Below the pieces are notes generated by a model. It worked only from the letters and a program-made list of their open reading frames with translations, was not told the origin of the DNA and did not search any database. Of a stretch of 7,545 bases of DNA, positions 1 to 6,451 are shown piece after piece. The position numbers and the translations under genes are program-made. The stretch is from positions 1-7,545 of the forward strand of contig MTKS01000067.1 in assembly GCA_004028495.1 (NCBI GenBank). The letters are read 5' to 3'. The DNA is from Candidatus Electrothrix marina (lineage in GTDB: Bacteria > Desulfobacterota > Desulfobulbia > Desulfobulbales > Desulfobulbaceae). Numbering within the stretch: position 1 is the first letter of the stretch; the number at the start of each line of letters is the position of its first letter.

Positions 1-1
1 T

Positions 2-466
2 AAACTGCTGCTTTCCGGGATGCAGGGCGGGTTAAAACCTTGGCGGGCCGCAATTGATACCACCGCCTTTGCCGATAGACCGGGAATTGCCGTGCTCTGG
101 GCAAGGAAGAAGATCAAAATCCTGATGGACAGTTTTGCCTCCGGGGCGGATTCGAAACAGGTAGAACAGAAAGTGACAGAACTGGCGTTGACCAATCATC
201 TTGTCAGTCGTTATACCAGCCTGGTGGCTGTGGAAGAAAAGATCTCACGGCCTGACGATTCGGACGGTTCCAACGATCCTGATGATCCGAATACGTCATT
301 GCGGAAGCAGAAGGTAAAAACCAATCTACCTGCTGGCTGGGTGCATAATAAGGTTTTTGTCGGAGGAGCTGATACCGCCACCTCGGCATCTCTGTTCCTG
401 TGTATCGGTCTCTTCTTGTTGTCATTATCCGCCTTTCTTTTCTGGATGCAATGGAGGAGACAATGA
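2..466 (+). CDS. VIT/VWA-type proteobacterial sortase target protein, C-terminal part (5' end outside window)
   Basis: The frame is open from base 2, so the gene begins upstream; the first internal ATG (20) is not a start. The visible 154 residues resemble the C-terminal part of the 'marine sortase target' family. Full-length members carry a VIT and a von Willebrand A domain, which are not in this window. Recognisable elements are GIAVLWARKKI, then TELALTNHLVSRYTSLVAVEE, then NLPAGW. An acidic Asp/Ser/Pro-rich linker lies between the last two (about 256-290). The end is a classic cell-sorting tail: a small-residue stretch (GGADTATSA, 362-388), a hydrophobic span (about 389-450) and a basic terminus (WRRQ). 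The usual LP/MP of the sorting motif is not seen. The stop overlaps the start of the next gene, the sortase expected to process this protein. The protein should be secreted and held at the inner membrane until cleaved. Family assignment is from remembered conserved blocks, not a search. Confidence 0.85.
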   Translation, partial: KLLLSGMQGGLKPWRAAIDTTAFADRPGIAVLWARKKIKILMDSFASGADSKQVEQKVTELALTNHLVSRYTSLVAVEEKISRPDDSDGSNDPDDPNTSLRKQKVKTNLPAGWVHNKVFVGGADTATSASLFLCIGLFLLSLSAFLFWMQWRRQ

Positions 467-1029
467 AGATAAACTGGTCATGGAAAATCATTCTTTTTCC
501 TGCAATCGTCGGGATGCTCTGCTTCGGTAATGGACTGTGGATACACGGTAAGGGCCTTTTGGCTCAAGTGCTCCTGCAACGGGCCTGGGCACAGACCCTG
601 ATCCGGGGAGAGTCGGTGAAGCCGTGGCCCTGGGCTGATACCTGGCCGGTGGCGAGGTTGCGCACAGAAAAATATAACCGGGATCTTATCGTACTTGCAG
701 GGCAGTCCGGTCAGGCCCTTGCCTTCGGACCGGGTATGCTGGAAGCAGGGGGCAAGCCGGGGCAGCCGGGGTCCTGTATTCTGGCTGCCCACCGGGATAC
801 GCATTTCAGCTTTCTCCGCAGGGTACAGGCAGGAGATGTTTTTACCTTGGAGGACAGGCAGGGCAGGGAGTGGCAATATCGGGTTAAAACGACGGAAATA
901 CGAATGGCTGCGGAGCTTTATCTGGATACGGAAGCGACTTCGCAGTTGGCTCTGATCACCTGTTATCCCTTTCAGGCCCTGAGTTCAGGCACCGGTCAAC
1001 GCTATGTTGTTCTGGCGGACAGAATATAG
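463..1029 (+). CDS. class GN (proteobacterial/marine) sortase
   Basis: This is a 188-residue membrane-anchored cysteine transpeptidase, predicted to cleave the sorting signal of the protein encoded immediately upstream and transfer it to an unknown acceptor in the envelope. The chosen ATG (463) overlaps the upstream stop as ATGA and follows an AGGAG site at 455-459. An in-frame start at 400 would add an unlikely extension lying inside the upstream gene. Residues about 8-24 form an N-terminal hydrophobic anchor. The catalytic set is complete: His110 in the AAHRDTHF block, Cys167 in LITCYPF, and Arg180 in GTGQRYVV near the C-terminus. The length fits the compact class GN family (about 190-200 aa). 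The overlap and shared order with the target gene indicate one operon. In such genomes this sortase often has a single dedicated substrate, which is family knowledge rather than something seen here. Confidence 0.93.
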   Translation: MKINWSWKIILFPAIVGMLCFGNGLWIHGKGLLAQVLLQRAWAQTLIRGESVKPWPWADTWPVARLRTEKYNRDLIVLAGQSGQALAFGPGMLEAGGKPGQPGSCILAAHRDTHFSFLRRVQAGDVFTLEDRQGREWQYRVKTTEIRMAAELYLDTEATSQLALITCYPFQALSSGTGQRYVVLADRI

Positions 1030-1080
1030 ATCTTTATTTTTGCTTGCTATATTGAGTTGTTATTCGGTACAGTTTTTTTA

Positions 1081-1154
1081 GTCATAATTTGTCATTATTC
1101 CTCGGCGGCAAGTCATTATTGATCAGGGACTCCGTCATGGTCTTGGTGCATAAT
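1081..1154 (+). promoter_or_regulatory. candidate activator-dependent promoter with phased GTCAT repeats
   Basis: In the 168-base gap after the sortase gene, GTCAT occurs four times on the plus strand, at 1081, 1091, 1112 and 1134. The spacings are 10, 21 and 22 bases, close to whole helical turns. The first three are extended to GTCATAATT, GTCATTATT and GTCATTATT. A -10-like CATAAT at 1149-1154 begins 10 bases after the last repeat and has no good -35 hexamer at normal distance. Repeats phased in this way in place of a -35 box are typical of OmpR/PhoB-type response-regulator promoters. The PhoB consensus has TGTCA repeats at 11-base spacing, so the resemblance is partial. The rest of the gap holds no gene and no clear terminator after the sortase. 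The regulator's identity is inference. Confidence 0.35.
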
Positions 1155-1197
1155 AACAATTAAAGAAGAGAGAGTTGGTCTGTAACCAGAGGAGAAC

Positions 1198-1434
1198 ATG
1201 TTGATGATGAAAGAAAAACAGAACAGCAGTGAATTGCATGCAGCCCTTGATCCCGGTTATCTGATGCTGGCTGTGTACGTGCTCGGTGTGACCTTTTTGG
1301 TTCTGTTTGCTTGGCTTGGTGGAAACAGCACTGCGCTTGAGGGGGATCATCAGGGCAAAGATAGAGTCGTGGCTCATGAGCTGATGACAGAGCCGCCTGT
1401 TGTTGCGGATCGTTTTATGACGGATAAGGGATGA
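1198..1434 (+). CDS. small single-span membrane protein of unknown function
   Basis: This is an unrecognised 78-residue protein. It has a polar N-terminus, one clear transmembrane helix (about residues 21-41, YLMLAVYVLGVTFLVLFAWL) and a polar, mostly acidic tail of about 37 residues ending in MTDKG. No cysteines or signal-cleavage site are apparent. An AGAGGAG ribosome-binding site (1188-1194) supports translation. It lies only 3 bases from the ATG at 1198 but 9 bases from the in-frame ATG at 1204, so the true start may be 1204 (76 aa). The gene ends 10 bases before the next one on the same strand, so the two are probably co-transcribed. The shape resembles small membrane subunits or assembly partners, but no family can be named and no link to the upstream sortase is demonstrated. 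Confidence 0.7.
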   Translation: MLMMKEKQNSSELHAALDPGYLMLAVYVLGVTFLVLFAWLGGNSTALEGDHQGKDRVVAHELMTEPPVVADRFMTDKG

Positions 1435-1444
1435 CGGGCAGGCC

Positions 1445-1972
1445 ATGAAACAAAGCATTGAAGCGGAACTGCAATATTGCCCCGAGTGTATGGATGAATA
1501 CCGAGCGGAAATCACGACCTGCGCCGCTTGTAATATCCCCCTGATCAGCGGCAGGAAAATGCTGGAGGCCCGGCAGAATCCGGCGGGGGAACAGGCGGAG
1601 CGTAATATGGTGATCAGCCCGGATGATGAGCTGGTGAGCATCAGAAAAGGCCCGCTTGTTCAGATGAAAGATTTTCAGGTCATGCTTAAACGGGAAGGAA
1701 TTCCGTCAATAGCTGTGAGTGAAGACAGCAACTGCGGTCAGGGAAGCTGTGGAACTAATATGTTTGTCCGTATCAGAAAGAGTGATCTTCAGGATGTCGT
1801 GGCGATTCTGGAGCGCGATCATGTCCGCTCAACAGGATTGGAGGATCATGATCTGTCCACAGCCGGTGCCGTCATTGATACAGCAGCGGATCAGGCAACC
1901 TGCCCGGCCTGCGGCTACAGCTTCTCAACGACCGAAGCTTCCTGCCCTGATTGCGGGCTTTGTTTCGCCTGA
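1445..1972 (+). CDS. double zinc-ribbon protein with DUF2007-like middle domain
   Basis: This 175-residue, probably cytoplasmic protein carries two putative zinc-binding clusters. The N-terminal one is YCPEC (Cys12, Cys15) with CAAC (Cys26, Cys29). The C-terminal one is CPAC (Cys153, Cys156) with CPDC (Cys167, Cys170), plus Cys173. Each has the CxxC-x10-CxxC geometry of a rubredoxin-like or rpoZ-type zinc ribbon. The middle (about residues 61-127) has the pattern of a DUF2007-type 'signal-transducing' fold: a strand with LVSIRKG, a helix over MKDFQVMLKREGIPS, then NMFVRIRKSDLQDVVAILE. Two further cysteines (97 and 102, in NCGQGSCG) interrupt it. DUF2007 is assigned from pattern memory and is tentative. 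The gene follows the small membrane protein by 10 bases, with only a weak Shine-Dalgarno sequence (GGGCAGG), suggesting coupled translation. Its role is unknown; metal binding or protein interaction is most likely. Confidence 0.75.
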   Translation: MKQSIEAELQYCPECMDEYRAEITTCAACNIPLISGRKMLEARQNPAGEQAERNMVISPDDELVSIRKGPLVQMKDFQVMLKREGIPSIAVSEDSNCGQGSCGTNMFVRIRKSDLQDVVAILERDHVRSTGLEDHDLSTAGAVIDTAADQATCPACGYSFSTTEASCPDCGLCFA

Positions 1973-1998
1973 TGCTTTGTCTGATACGGAAGTAAGAA

Positions 1999-2030
1999 AC
2001 AGCATGTCCGCTGTTCTGCGGGCATTCTGT
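1999..2030. terminator. hairpin between convergent genes, probable bidirectional terminator
   Basis: Arms 1999-2011 (ACAGCATGTCCGC) and 2018-2030 (GCGGGCATTCTGT) pair over 13 positions, with one C/T mismatch and one G-T pair, around a 6-base loop. The hairpin begins 27 bases after the plus-strand stop at 1972 and ends right at the minus-strand stop at 2032. It is followed by GTTATTT on the plus strand and TTCTTA on the minus strand. Both tails are T-containing but short of an ideal T-run. Position and stem strength support termination in both directions. Confidence 0.55.
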
Positions 2031-2031
2031 G

Positions 2032-5000
2032 TTATTTAAAATCCAACCTGCTCACCCCGTCCCAATCTTCTCCGATCCCGCTTTCCAAATAATGCTCGCA
2101 TCGACAGAGGTAAATTTTTGCTGCCTCGTCTGTCGGACAGTGCAATAAGCAGTCTTGAAATATTTTTCGGGCCATGTCCATCCTGCCGGATCTGTAAAGA
2201 TGTACCCCCTCTTCAAAGGCCTTTTTCGAGGCGATTTTTACCGATCGGATATCTTCCGGTAACCCGTCTAATGCCTCATAAAGGGTTACGGGCTGTGTTT
2301 TTCCTTTGACCATAACCCGGTCCACTTCTCTTATGTTCCACCGCCGGGCATTGGACAGTCTGCGATACGTCTTCTCTGTGAAGAGGATATCCGCGCCGTA
2401 ATACTTGGTTAGCTGTTCAATACGAGAGGCGAGATTGACAGCGTCGCTTATGACGGTTCCGTCCATTCGATGTTCGCTGCCGACTGTTCCCAGCATGAGG
2501 CTGCCTGTATTGATGCCTATACCGATTCTGATTTCCTGATCATGATTTTTAATACACTGCTGTGTTTGCGGGTCAAGCAGGATCTTATTCATTTGGACAG
2601 CCGTATGCAGGGCCTGTTGGGCGGAGGCGAATAAGGCCATAACCGCATCGCCGATGTACTTGTCAATAAAACCTTCGGAATGTTGGACTGCCGGTGCTAT
2701 CTGTCCGAGAAAGGAGTTGATGAAGTCAAAGGTCTCTTTCGGGGTGAGGCCTTCGGAGATTGCAGTGAAATTACGAATATCCGCGAATAAGACGGTCATT
2801 GTTCGTTCCACCTGGTCGCCGAGGCCGACTTCCAGGAGGCTTTTCTTGCCGAGAAAATTGAGAAAATCATGGGGAACAAAGCGGCTGTAGGATTCTGACA
2901 GCTCTTTCTCCTGCTCCTTGGCGAGCCGTTCCGCCCTTGTTGCTTTTCTTTCCAGCTCAATTTGAATTTTTTGCTGCGCCAAGGTGTGATTCAGTTTTTT
3001 TATGCGGTTCCTGTGTACCTTGACTCCTTCCAGAATCAGCAGGAGCAGTAGTGATAAGGCGGCGGCAAGGCGAAACCAGAGGCGTTCATAATAATGCGGC
3101 GTCTTATAAAAAGCGAGCATCGCCTCTTCCTGCGAGGGGATGCCGTCGTTATTCATCCCCTTGACACGAAACACATAGTTGCCCGGAGGAAGATTGGTAT
3201 ATGAAACATCGCGTTGTTTGCCGGGAACCGACCAGTCCTGATCAAAGCCGTCCAGTTTATACTGGAGCAGGTTTTTTTTAGGGGAAATAAAGCTGAGAAC
3301 TGCAAAATGGAAGTTGAGTCGGGAAATATCAGCAGGGACGGTGATTTTTTTCTCGGTTTTTCCGCTGTTGCGGGAAACAATATTGGACGAGAGGATAATT
3401 GTTTTTGGCGAGATCGTATTGATGGGGATATTTTCCGGATTGATAACAACTGCCCCGCCATAGGTGCCGATCCAGAAATTCCCTTCACTGTCCTGCTCGG
3501 ACCATGCGTTGGAAGCGGGGTTCTTCTTGAGTCCCGAGTTATTATCAAAGAGGGTAATGGGAAAACTTTTTTTTCGGCCGTTGATGACCTGGTTGAGATC
3601 ATGCCGGGTCACATAAAAAAGACCAAAGGTGGTAGTCATCCAGAGCTTGTTTTTTCTATCTAGCAGGACTTCAAAGACGTTGTCTGTTAAGAGTCCGTTT
3701 TCGGACGTGAGATTATGAATGGTCCTGTCTTTCAGGATGGAGATACCGCCGTTGGTCATCACCCAGAGGCCGCCCTCTCCGTCATCGTAGAAGCGAAAGA
3801 CGACATTCCCGGGAATGCCGTCGTCTTTTGCGTGTCGCTGCTGTATCTCTCCGTTTTCATAAATATGGACACCGCCCCCGTCGGTTCCTATCCAGATTTT
3901 CCCGGCAGCATCTTCGTGCAGACAGAGAATACAGTCGTTGATTAAGCCCGGTGCGGTATCTGTCGTGTAGTTGGTGAGGCGACCGGTCCGGTCGAGCATG
4001 CTGAGGCCCGACTGGGTACCGATCCAGAAATTTCCCGTGCGATCTTCCAGAACGAGACGCACCTTATCGGAGACGAGTCCGTTTTTCATACTCAGCTGCT
4101 GAACGATTTTTCTGTTCTCCATGATCAGGATGCCGTGTCCATAGGTGCTCACCCAGACCCTGCCGGAGCGATCCTTGTACAGATGCCTGATTCTGGTTCG
4201 CAGAAGGGGATCAGTCAGTTTTTCTGTTTTTTTACTTCGGGGAAGGACGAGGTTGAGCCCCTGATTCGTGGCCACCAGAAATTCTCCGTTCTTTTCTTCC
4301 AGTACGGCGTTGACGGTATCGTCAAAAAGGCCTTCATCCTGGGTGTAGATAGTGAACTTGGGCTCGGATAATCGTTCCAGGCCGGGCTGGGTGCCGAGCC
4401 AGAGGCTGCCTTCCTTATCCTGATAGGCGGAAAAGACAATATTATCGTTGAGCCCGTCGGCATGATTGAAAAAATCAAAGCTGCCGTTATAAAATCGGAT
4501 CAGTCCGCTGTCCCCGGTCAGCCAGAGCGCACCGTTTCGGTCCTGAAATATTTTTGAATTGGCGACTTTTTGGCGATTATGTTCTCTCCTGCTCTGCTCA
4601 AAACTCAGCTTGAAATTTTTTTTGATTCTGTTTTCTTTGATCAGTATGAGGGTATCCGAGGTGATGGCCCAGAGTCCCTTGCCGTTATTGTCCTTGATCA
4701 TGTACTCAAGAGGGGCCTCCGCTGTCAGAGAAGAAAGTTCCCCCTGATAGGGGATGAATTCATCCGATCCTTTCTTGAGCACGTACACGCCGTTTTTCTG
4801 ATTGGTCCCGACCCATATAGAGCCCTCGGCATCCTGGCAGATAAAATTGACGAGTTTGGTTTCTAAGCTTTCCGGGCCGGTAAATCGCCGGAAAGCGGTT
4901 CCGTCAAAAGAGGCGACTCCGGCAGTGGTCCCGATCCAGAGTATGCCGTCGCGATCTTCAAATAATTCTCTGACAGAAGCACCGGGCAGGCCGTCCCGGA

Positions 5001-5385
5001 TATCGAACTGGGTGAATATATTATCGCGAAAACGAAAAAGACCGTTGTCATTGGTGCCGACCCATAAATTACCTTGGCTGTCACTGAGTAAACTGCGGGC
5101 GGCCGAGGCCGGAAAATCGTCGCGAGTTGAGCGGTTATAGTAAAGGAATTCCTCCCCGTCGAATCTGATCAGATCCCGGTAGGTTGCCAACCAGAGAAAT
5201 CCGGTGTCGTCCTGAACAATATCAAGGACGCTTTTTATTCTGTTTTTATGGGAATAGGATTTATGCAGGTACTGCGAGATCGGGATTTCCGGATTTAAGG
5301 GCCGGGCAAAGAGAGAGATCTGCAAAAAGAACAGGTCAAAGCAGGCAAGAAAACCGGACAGGGAGAACAGAAGGTATTTTATCAT
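2032..5385 (-). CDS. periplasmic two-propeller (Reg_prop)/Y_Y_Y sensor fused to class III adenylate cyclase
   Basis: This 1117-residue receptor is predicted to convert ATP to cAMP in response to a periplasmic signal. The ATG at 5385 is chosen because it gives a signal peptide (residues 1-27, ending LFA). The frame continues upstream to a TTG at 5574, but that extension is polar and lacks a family match. No start has a convincing Shine-Dalgarno sequence. Fourteen propeller repeats of the type D-x-x-G-x-LWxGT follow, with the W (once F) at 65, 108, 150, 191, 239, 288, 329, 369, 411, 454, 498, 541, 582 and 638, which fits two seven-bladed propellers. Next come a Y_Y_Y domain (about 691-760), one membrane helix (768-787) and a charged coiled coil (789-833). 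The cyclase domain spans about 860-1037. All catalytic residues are present: Asp869 and Asp913 (metal), Lys909 and Thr977 (purine), Asn984 and Arg988 (transition state). A TPR-like tail covers about 1051-1100. The sensor half is the one usually attached to hybrid histidine kinases. Confidence 0.93.
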   Translation of the reverse strand: MIKYLLFSLSGFLACFDLFFLQISLFARPLNPEIPISQYLHKSYSHKNRIKSVLDIVQDDTGFLWLATYRDLIRFDGEEFLYYNRSTRDDFPASAARSLLSDSQGNLWVGTNDNGLFRFRDNIFTQFDIRDGLPGASVRELFEDRDGILWIGTTAGVASFDGTAFRRFTGPESLETKLVNFICQDAEGSIWVGTNQKNGVYVLKKGSDEFIPYQGELSSLTAEAPLEYMIKDNNGKGLWAITSDTLILIKENRIKKNFKLSFEQSRREHNRQKVANSKIFQDRNGALWLTGDSGLIRFYNGSFDFFNHADGLNDNIVFSAYQDKEGSLWLGTQPGLERLSEPKFTIYTQDEGLFDDTVNAVLEEKNGEFLVATNQGLNLVLPRSKKTEKLTDPLLRTRIRHLYKDRSGRVWVSTYGHGILIMENRKIVQQLSMKNGLVSDKVRLVLEDRTGNFWIGTQSGLSMLDRTGRLTNYTTDTAPGLINDCILCLHEDAAGKIWIGTDGGGVHIYENGEIQQRHAKDDGIPGNVVFRFYDDGEGGLWVMTNGGISILKDRTIHNLTSENGLLTDNVFEVLLDRKNKLWMTTTFGLFYVTRHDLNQVINGRKKSFPITLFDNNSGLKKNPASNAWSEQDSEGNFWIGTYGGAVVINPENIPINTISPKTIILSSNIVSRNSGKTEKKITVPADISRLNFHFAVLSFISPKKNLLQYKLDGFDQDWSVPGKQRDVSYTNLPPGNYVFRVKGMNNDGIPSQEEAMLAFYKTPHYYERLWFRLAAALSLLLLLILEGVKVHRNRIKKLNHTLAQQKIQIELERKATRAERLAKEQEKELSESYSRFVPHDFLNFLGKKSLLEVGLGDQVERTMTVLFADIRNFTAISEGLTPKETFDFINSFLGQIAPAVQHSEGFIDKYIGDAVMALFASAQQALHTAVQMNKILLDPQTQQCIKNHDQEIRIGIGINTGSLMLGTVGSEHRMDGTVISDAVNLASRIEQLTKYYGADILFTEKTYRRLSNARRWNIREVDRVMVKGKTQPVTLYEALDGLPEDIRSVKIASKKAFEEGVHLYRSGRMDMARKIFQDCLLHCPTDEAAKIYLCRCEHYLESGIGEDWDGVSRLDFK

Positions 5386-5661
5386 GATCCGGAGTTGTGT
5401 TTTACATGGGTGGTTCTGGTTCTGATCCGTTATGAGCTCTGTCGTTGGGAGCTTCGCTGTTGGTAAATCCCTGTAAGGGGAAAAATCCCATCTCAGGCTC
5501 ATTGCAGGATAACCGCCGGTGGAAGCTCTCGCTCTCCAGTGTATCAGGGTACCGGAGGAAGAAACGGATAACAAGATATTTATGTCGTTTCGTTATCGTT
5601 GGCCGGTAGATTGCCTTGTTGTTCCAGAGCTCCTGCTCATCACTGGCTGCGGCTTCCTGTG

Positions 5662-5690
5662 TTGCTTCCCTTTCAGGGCTGTGCTATATT
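5662..5690 (+). promoter_or_regulatory. sigma-70-like promoter for the VOC gene
   Basis: A -35 box TTGCTT (5662-5667) and a -10 box TATATT (5685-5690) are separated by exactly 17 bases, the optimal spacing. Transcription would start near 5697, giving a leader of about 100 bases before the VOC start at 5800. This is the best promoter match noticed in the window. It is unverified, since sigma-70 hexamers occur by chance. Confidence 0.5.
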
Positions 5691-5699
5691 ATTGCCTTG

Positions 5700-5714
5700 A
5701 TAACTGAAAGTTAT
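5700..5714. promoter_or_regulatory. palindrome at the predicted transcription start (possible operator)
   Basis: ATAACT (5700-5705), GAA (5706-5708) and AGTTAT (5709-5714) form a perfect inverted repeat with 6-base arms. It lies 10 bases after the -10 box, where a bound repressor would block initiation or promoter clearance. The arms are short and AT-rich, so chance occurrence is possible. No regulator gene is nearby to suggest a partner. Confidence 0.3.
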
Positions 5715-5799
5715 GAAATCAGTAAAGGATACCGGCGTCGCTTTCGGGCGGGGAAACGGCATTCCGGATAAAAATTTGACGGAAAGAGAAAGAGATATC

Positions 5800-6372
5800 A
5801 TGAAGTTTAAAGGGATTAATCACTTGGCCCTAGTGACTGCGGATATGGAGGCAACCATCCGTTTCTGGAGGGATCTTATGGGAATGCGATTGATCCACGG
5901 ATATGGTGAAGTTGATTTCCGTCAGTACTTTTTTGAGATTGATGAGCAGAGCTGCCTGTCCTTCTTTGAGTGGGAGGGCGCGGAATCGGTGGCGAAAAAG
6001 CTGCATGGTCAGCCCTCTTCCGGCCCTCGTGTCTTTGATCATCTTGCCTTCGGGATGGACTCCAAGGAGGAGGTGTGGGCCCTGAAAGATAAGCTGGAAG
6101 CGGCAGGCTTTGCCTGTTCCGACATGATTGACCATGATTTTATTCACTCTGTGTACTCCTTTGATCCTAACGGAATACCCATTGAGTTCTGCTATAAGGT
6201 AAAGGGGCGCGAGATTCGCAGGAATCCCGCTGTCAATGACTCAGATCCTCCTCCGGCGGCTTTGGGAGGTGCGGACCCGCAACCGGGGATATGGCCCGAG
6301 GTCACAGAGCCCACACCAGAGGAGGAACGGGAGGTCAAATCAGGTGACAGCAGCGGTTTCTTGAAGAGATAA
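5800..6372 (+). CDS. VOC superfamily (glyoxalase/bleomycin-resistance/dioxygenase fold) protein
   Basis: This is a 190-residue, probably cytosolic metalloenzyme or binding protein of unknown substrate. Two beta-alpha-beta-beta-beta modules are visible. The first begins INHLALVTADMEATIRFW (residues 6-23), a typical VOC opening with metal ligand His8. The second begins VFDHLAFGM (78-86) with His81 and ends GIPIEFCYK (125-133) with Glu129. A glutamate near residue 57 (FFEWE) could be the fourth ligand, as in glyoxalase I; without it the set matches the His-His-Glu of extradiol dioxygenases. Residues 134-190 are a low-complexity Pro/Glu-rich extension beyond the usual length of about 130-140. The ATG at 5800 is chosen because the VOC domain starts there. 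An upstream ATG at 5713 would add 29 residues with no family resemblance. The ribosome-binding site (AAAGAG) is weak. The sucrose-phosphate synthase gene follows after 79 bases on the same strand, so co-transcription is possible. Confidence 0.85.
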   Translation: MKFKGINHLALVTADMEATIRFWRDLMGMRLIHGYGEVDFRQYFFEIDEQSCLSFFEWEGAESVAKKLHGQPSSGPRVFDHLAFGMDSKEEVWALKDKLEAAGFACSDMIDHDFIHSVYSFDPNGIPIEFCYKVKGREIRRNPAVNDSDPPPAALGGADPQPGIWPEVTEPTPEEEREVKSGDSSGFLKR

Positions 6373-6389
6373 GGGCGGAATTCGCCTTT
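6371..6389 (+). terminator. weak hairpin with short T-run after the VOC gene
   Basis: Overlapping the VOC stop, AAGGGCG (6371-6377) pairs with CGCCTTT (6383-6389) around a 5-base loop, giving four G/C pairs flanked by one G-T and two A-T pairs. The T-run is only four bases and partly used in the stem. It may attenuate rather than stop transcription into the sucrose-phosphate synthase gene. No strong promoter was seen in the purine-rich 6390-6451 gap. Confidence 0.3.
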
Positions 6390-6451
6390 TGTCCTGATGC
6401 GGAGAGAAAAGAAACAGGAGAAGAAAAAAAAGCGGGTAAAGGGGATAACCT

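Larger units (their letters stand above)
5386..5799. other. divergent intergenic region (414 bases)
   Basis: This stretch separates the minus-strand cyclase from the plus-strand VOC gene and should hold both promoters. A plausible plus-strand promoter and a palindrome are listed separately. On the minus strand I found no convincing -35/-10 pair and no ribosome-binding site for the cyclase. Near the cyclase start are an imperfect 15-base tandem duplication (5434-5448 and 5449-5463, 11 of 15 identical) and CCC/GGGG/CCC tracts (5469-5471, 5477-5480, 5487-5489) that could form alternative small hairpins in the cyclase leader. Short open frames here, such as 5519-5707, have no ribosome-binding site or protein-like features and are not called. 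The cyclase frame stays open upstream to 5574, so part of this stretch could be coding if the start is misplaced. Confidence 0.6.

Noticed and set aside
1040..1080. T-rich stretch after the sortase stop as a possible terminator
   Set aside because: The T-run at 1073-1079 is not preceded by a stable GC-rich hairpin.
3153..3663. Open frames of about 149 codons on both strands within the cyclase gene
   Set aside because: They are out-of-frame shadows of the propeller and Y_Y_Y coding sequence and lack ribosome-binding sites and family features.
5434..5463. Imperfect 15-base tandem duplication near the cyclase start
   Set aside because: Only two copies with 11 of 15 identical bases, and no palindromic or known operator character; recorded in the intergenic entry only.
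5469..5489. CCC/GGGG/CCC tracts that could form mutually exclusive small hairpins in the cyclase leader (riboswitch- or attenuator-like)
   Set aside because: The stems are only 3-4 pairs, with no conserved aptamer-like core and no terminator T-run.
5519..5707. 62-residue plus-strand open frame with hydrophobic segments in the divergent intergenic region
   Set aside because: It starts with GTG without a ribosome-binding site, overlaps the better promoter and palindrome signals, and has no protein-family features.
6397..6451. Short Lys/Arg-rich open frame from an ATG at 6397 in the purine-rich gap before sucrose-phosphate synthase
   Set aside because: It arises from an A/G-rich leader, runs out of frame into the sucrose-phosphate synthase gene, has no ribosome-binding site and looks like low-complexity translation.
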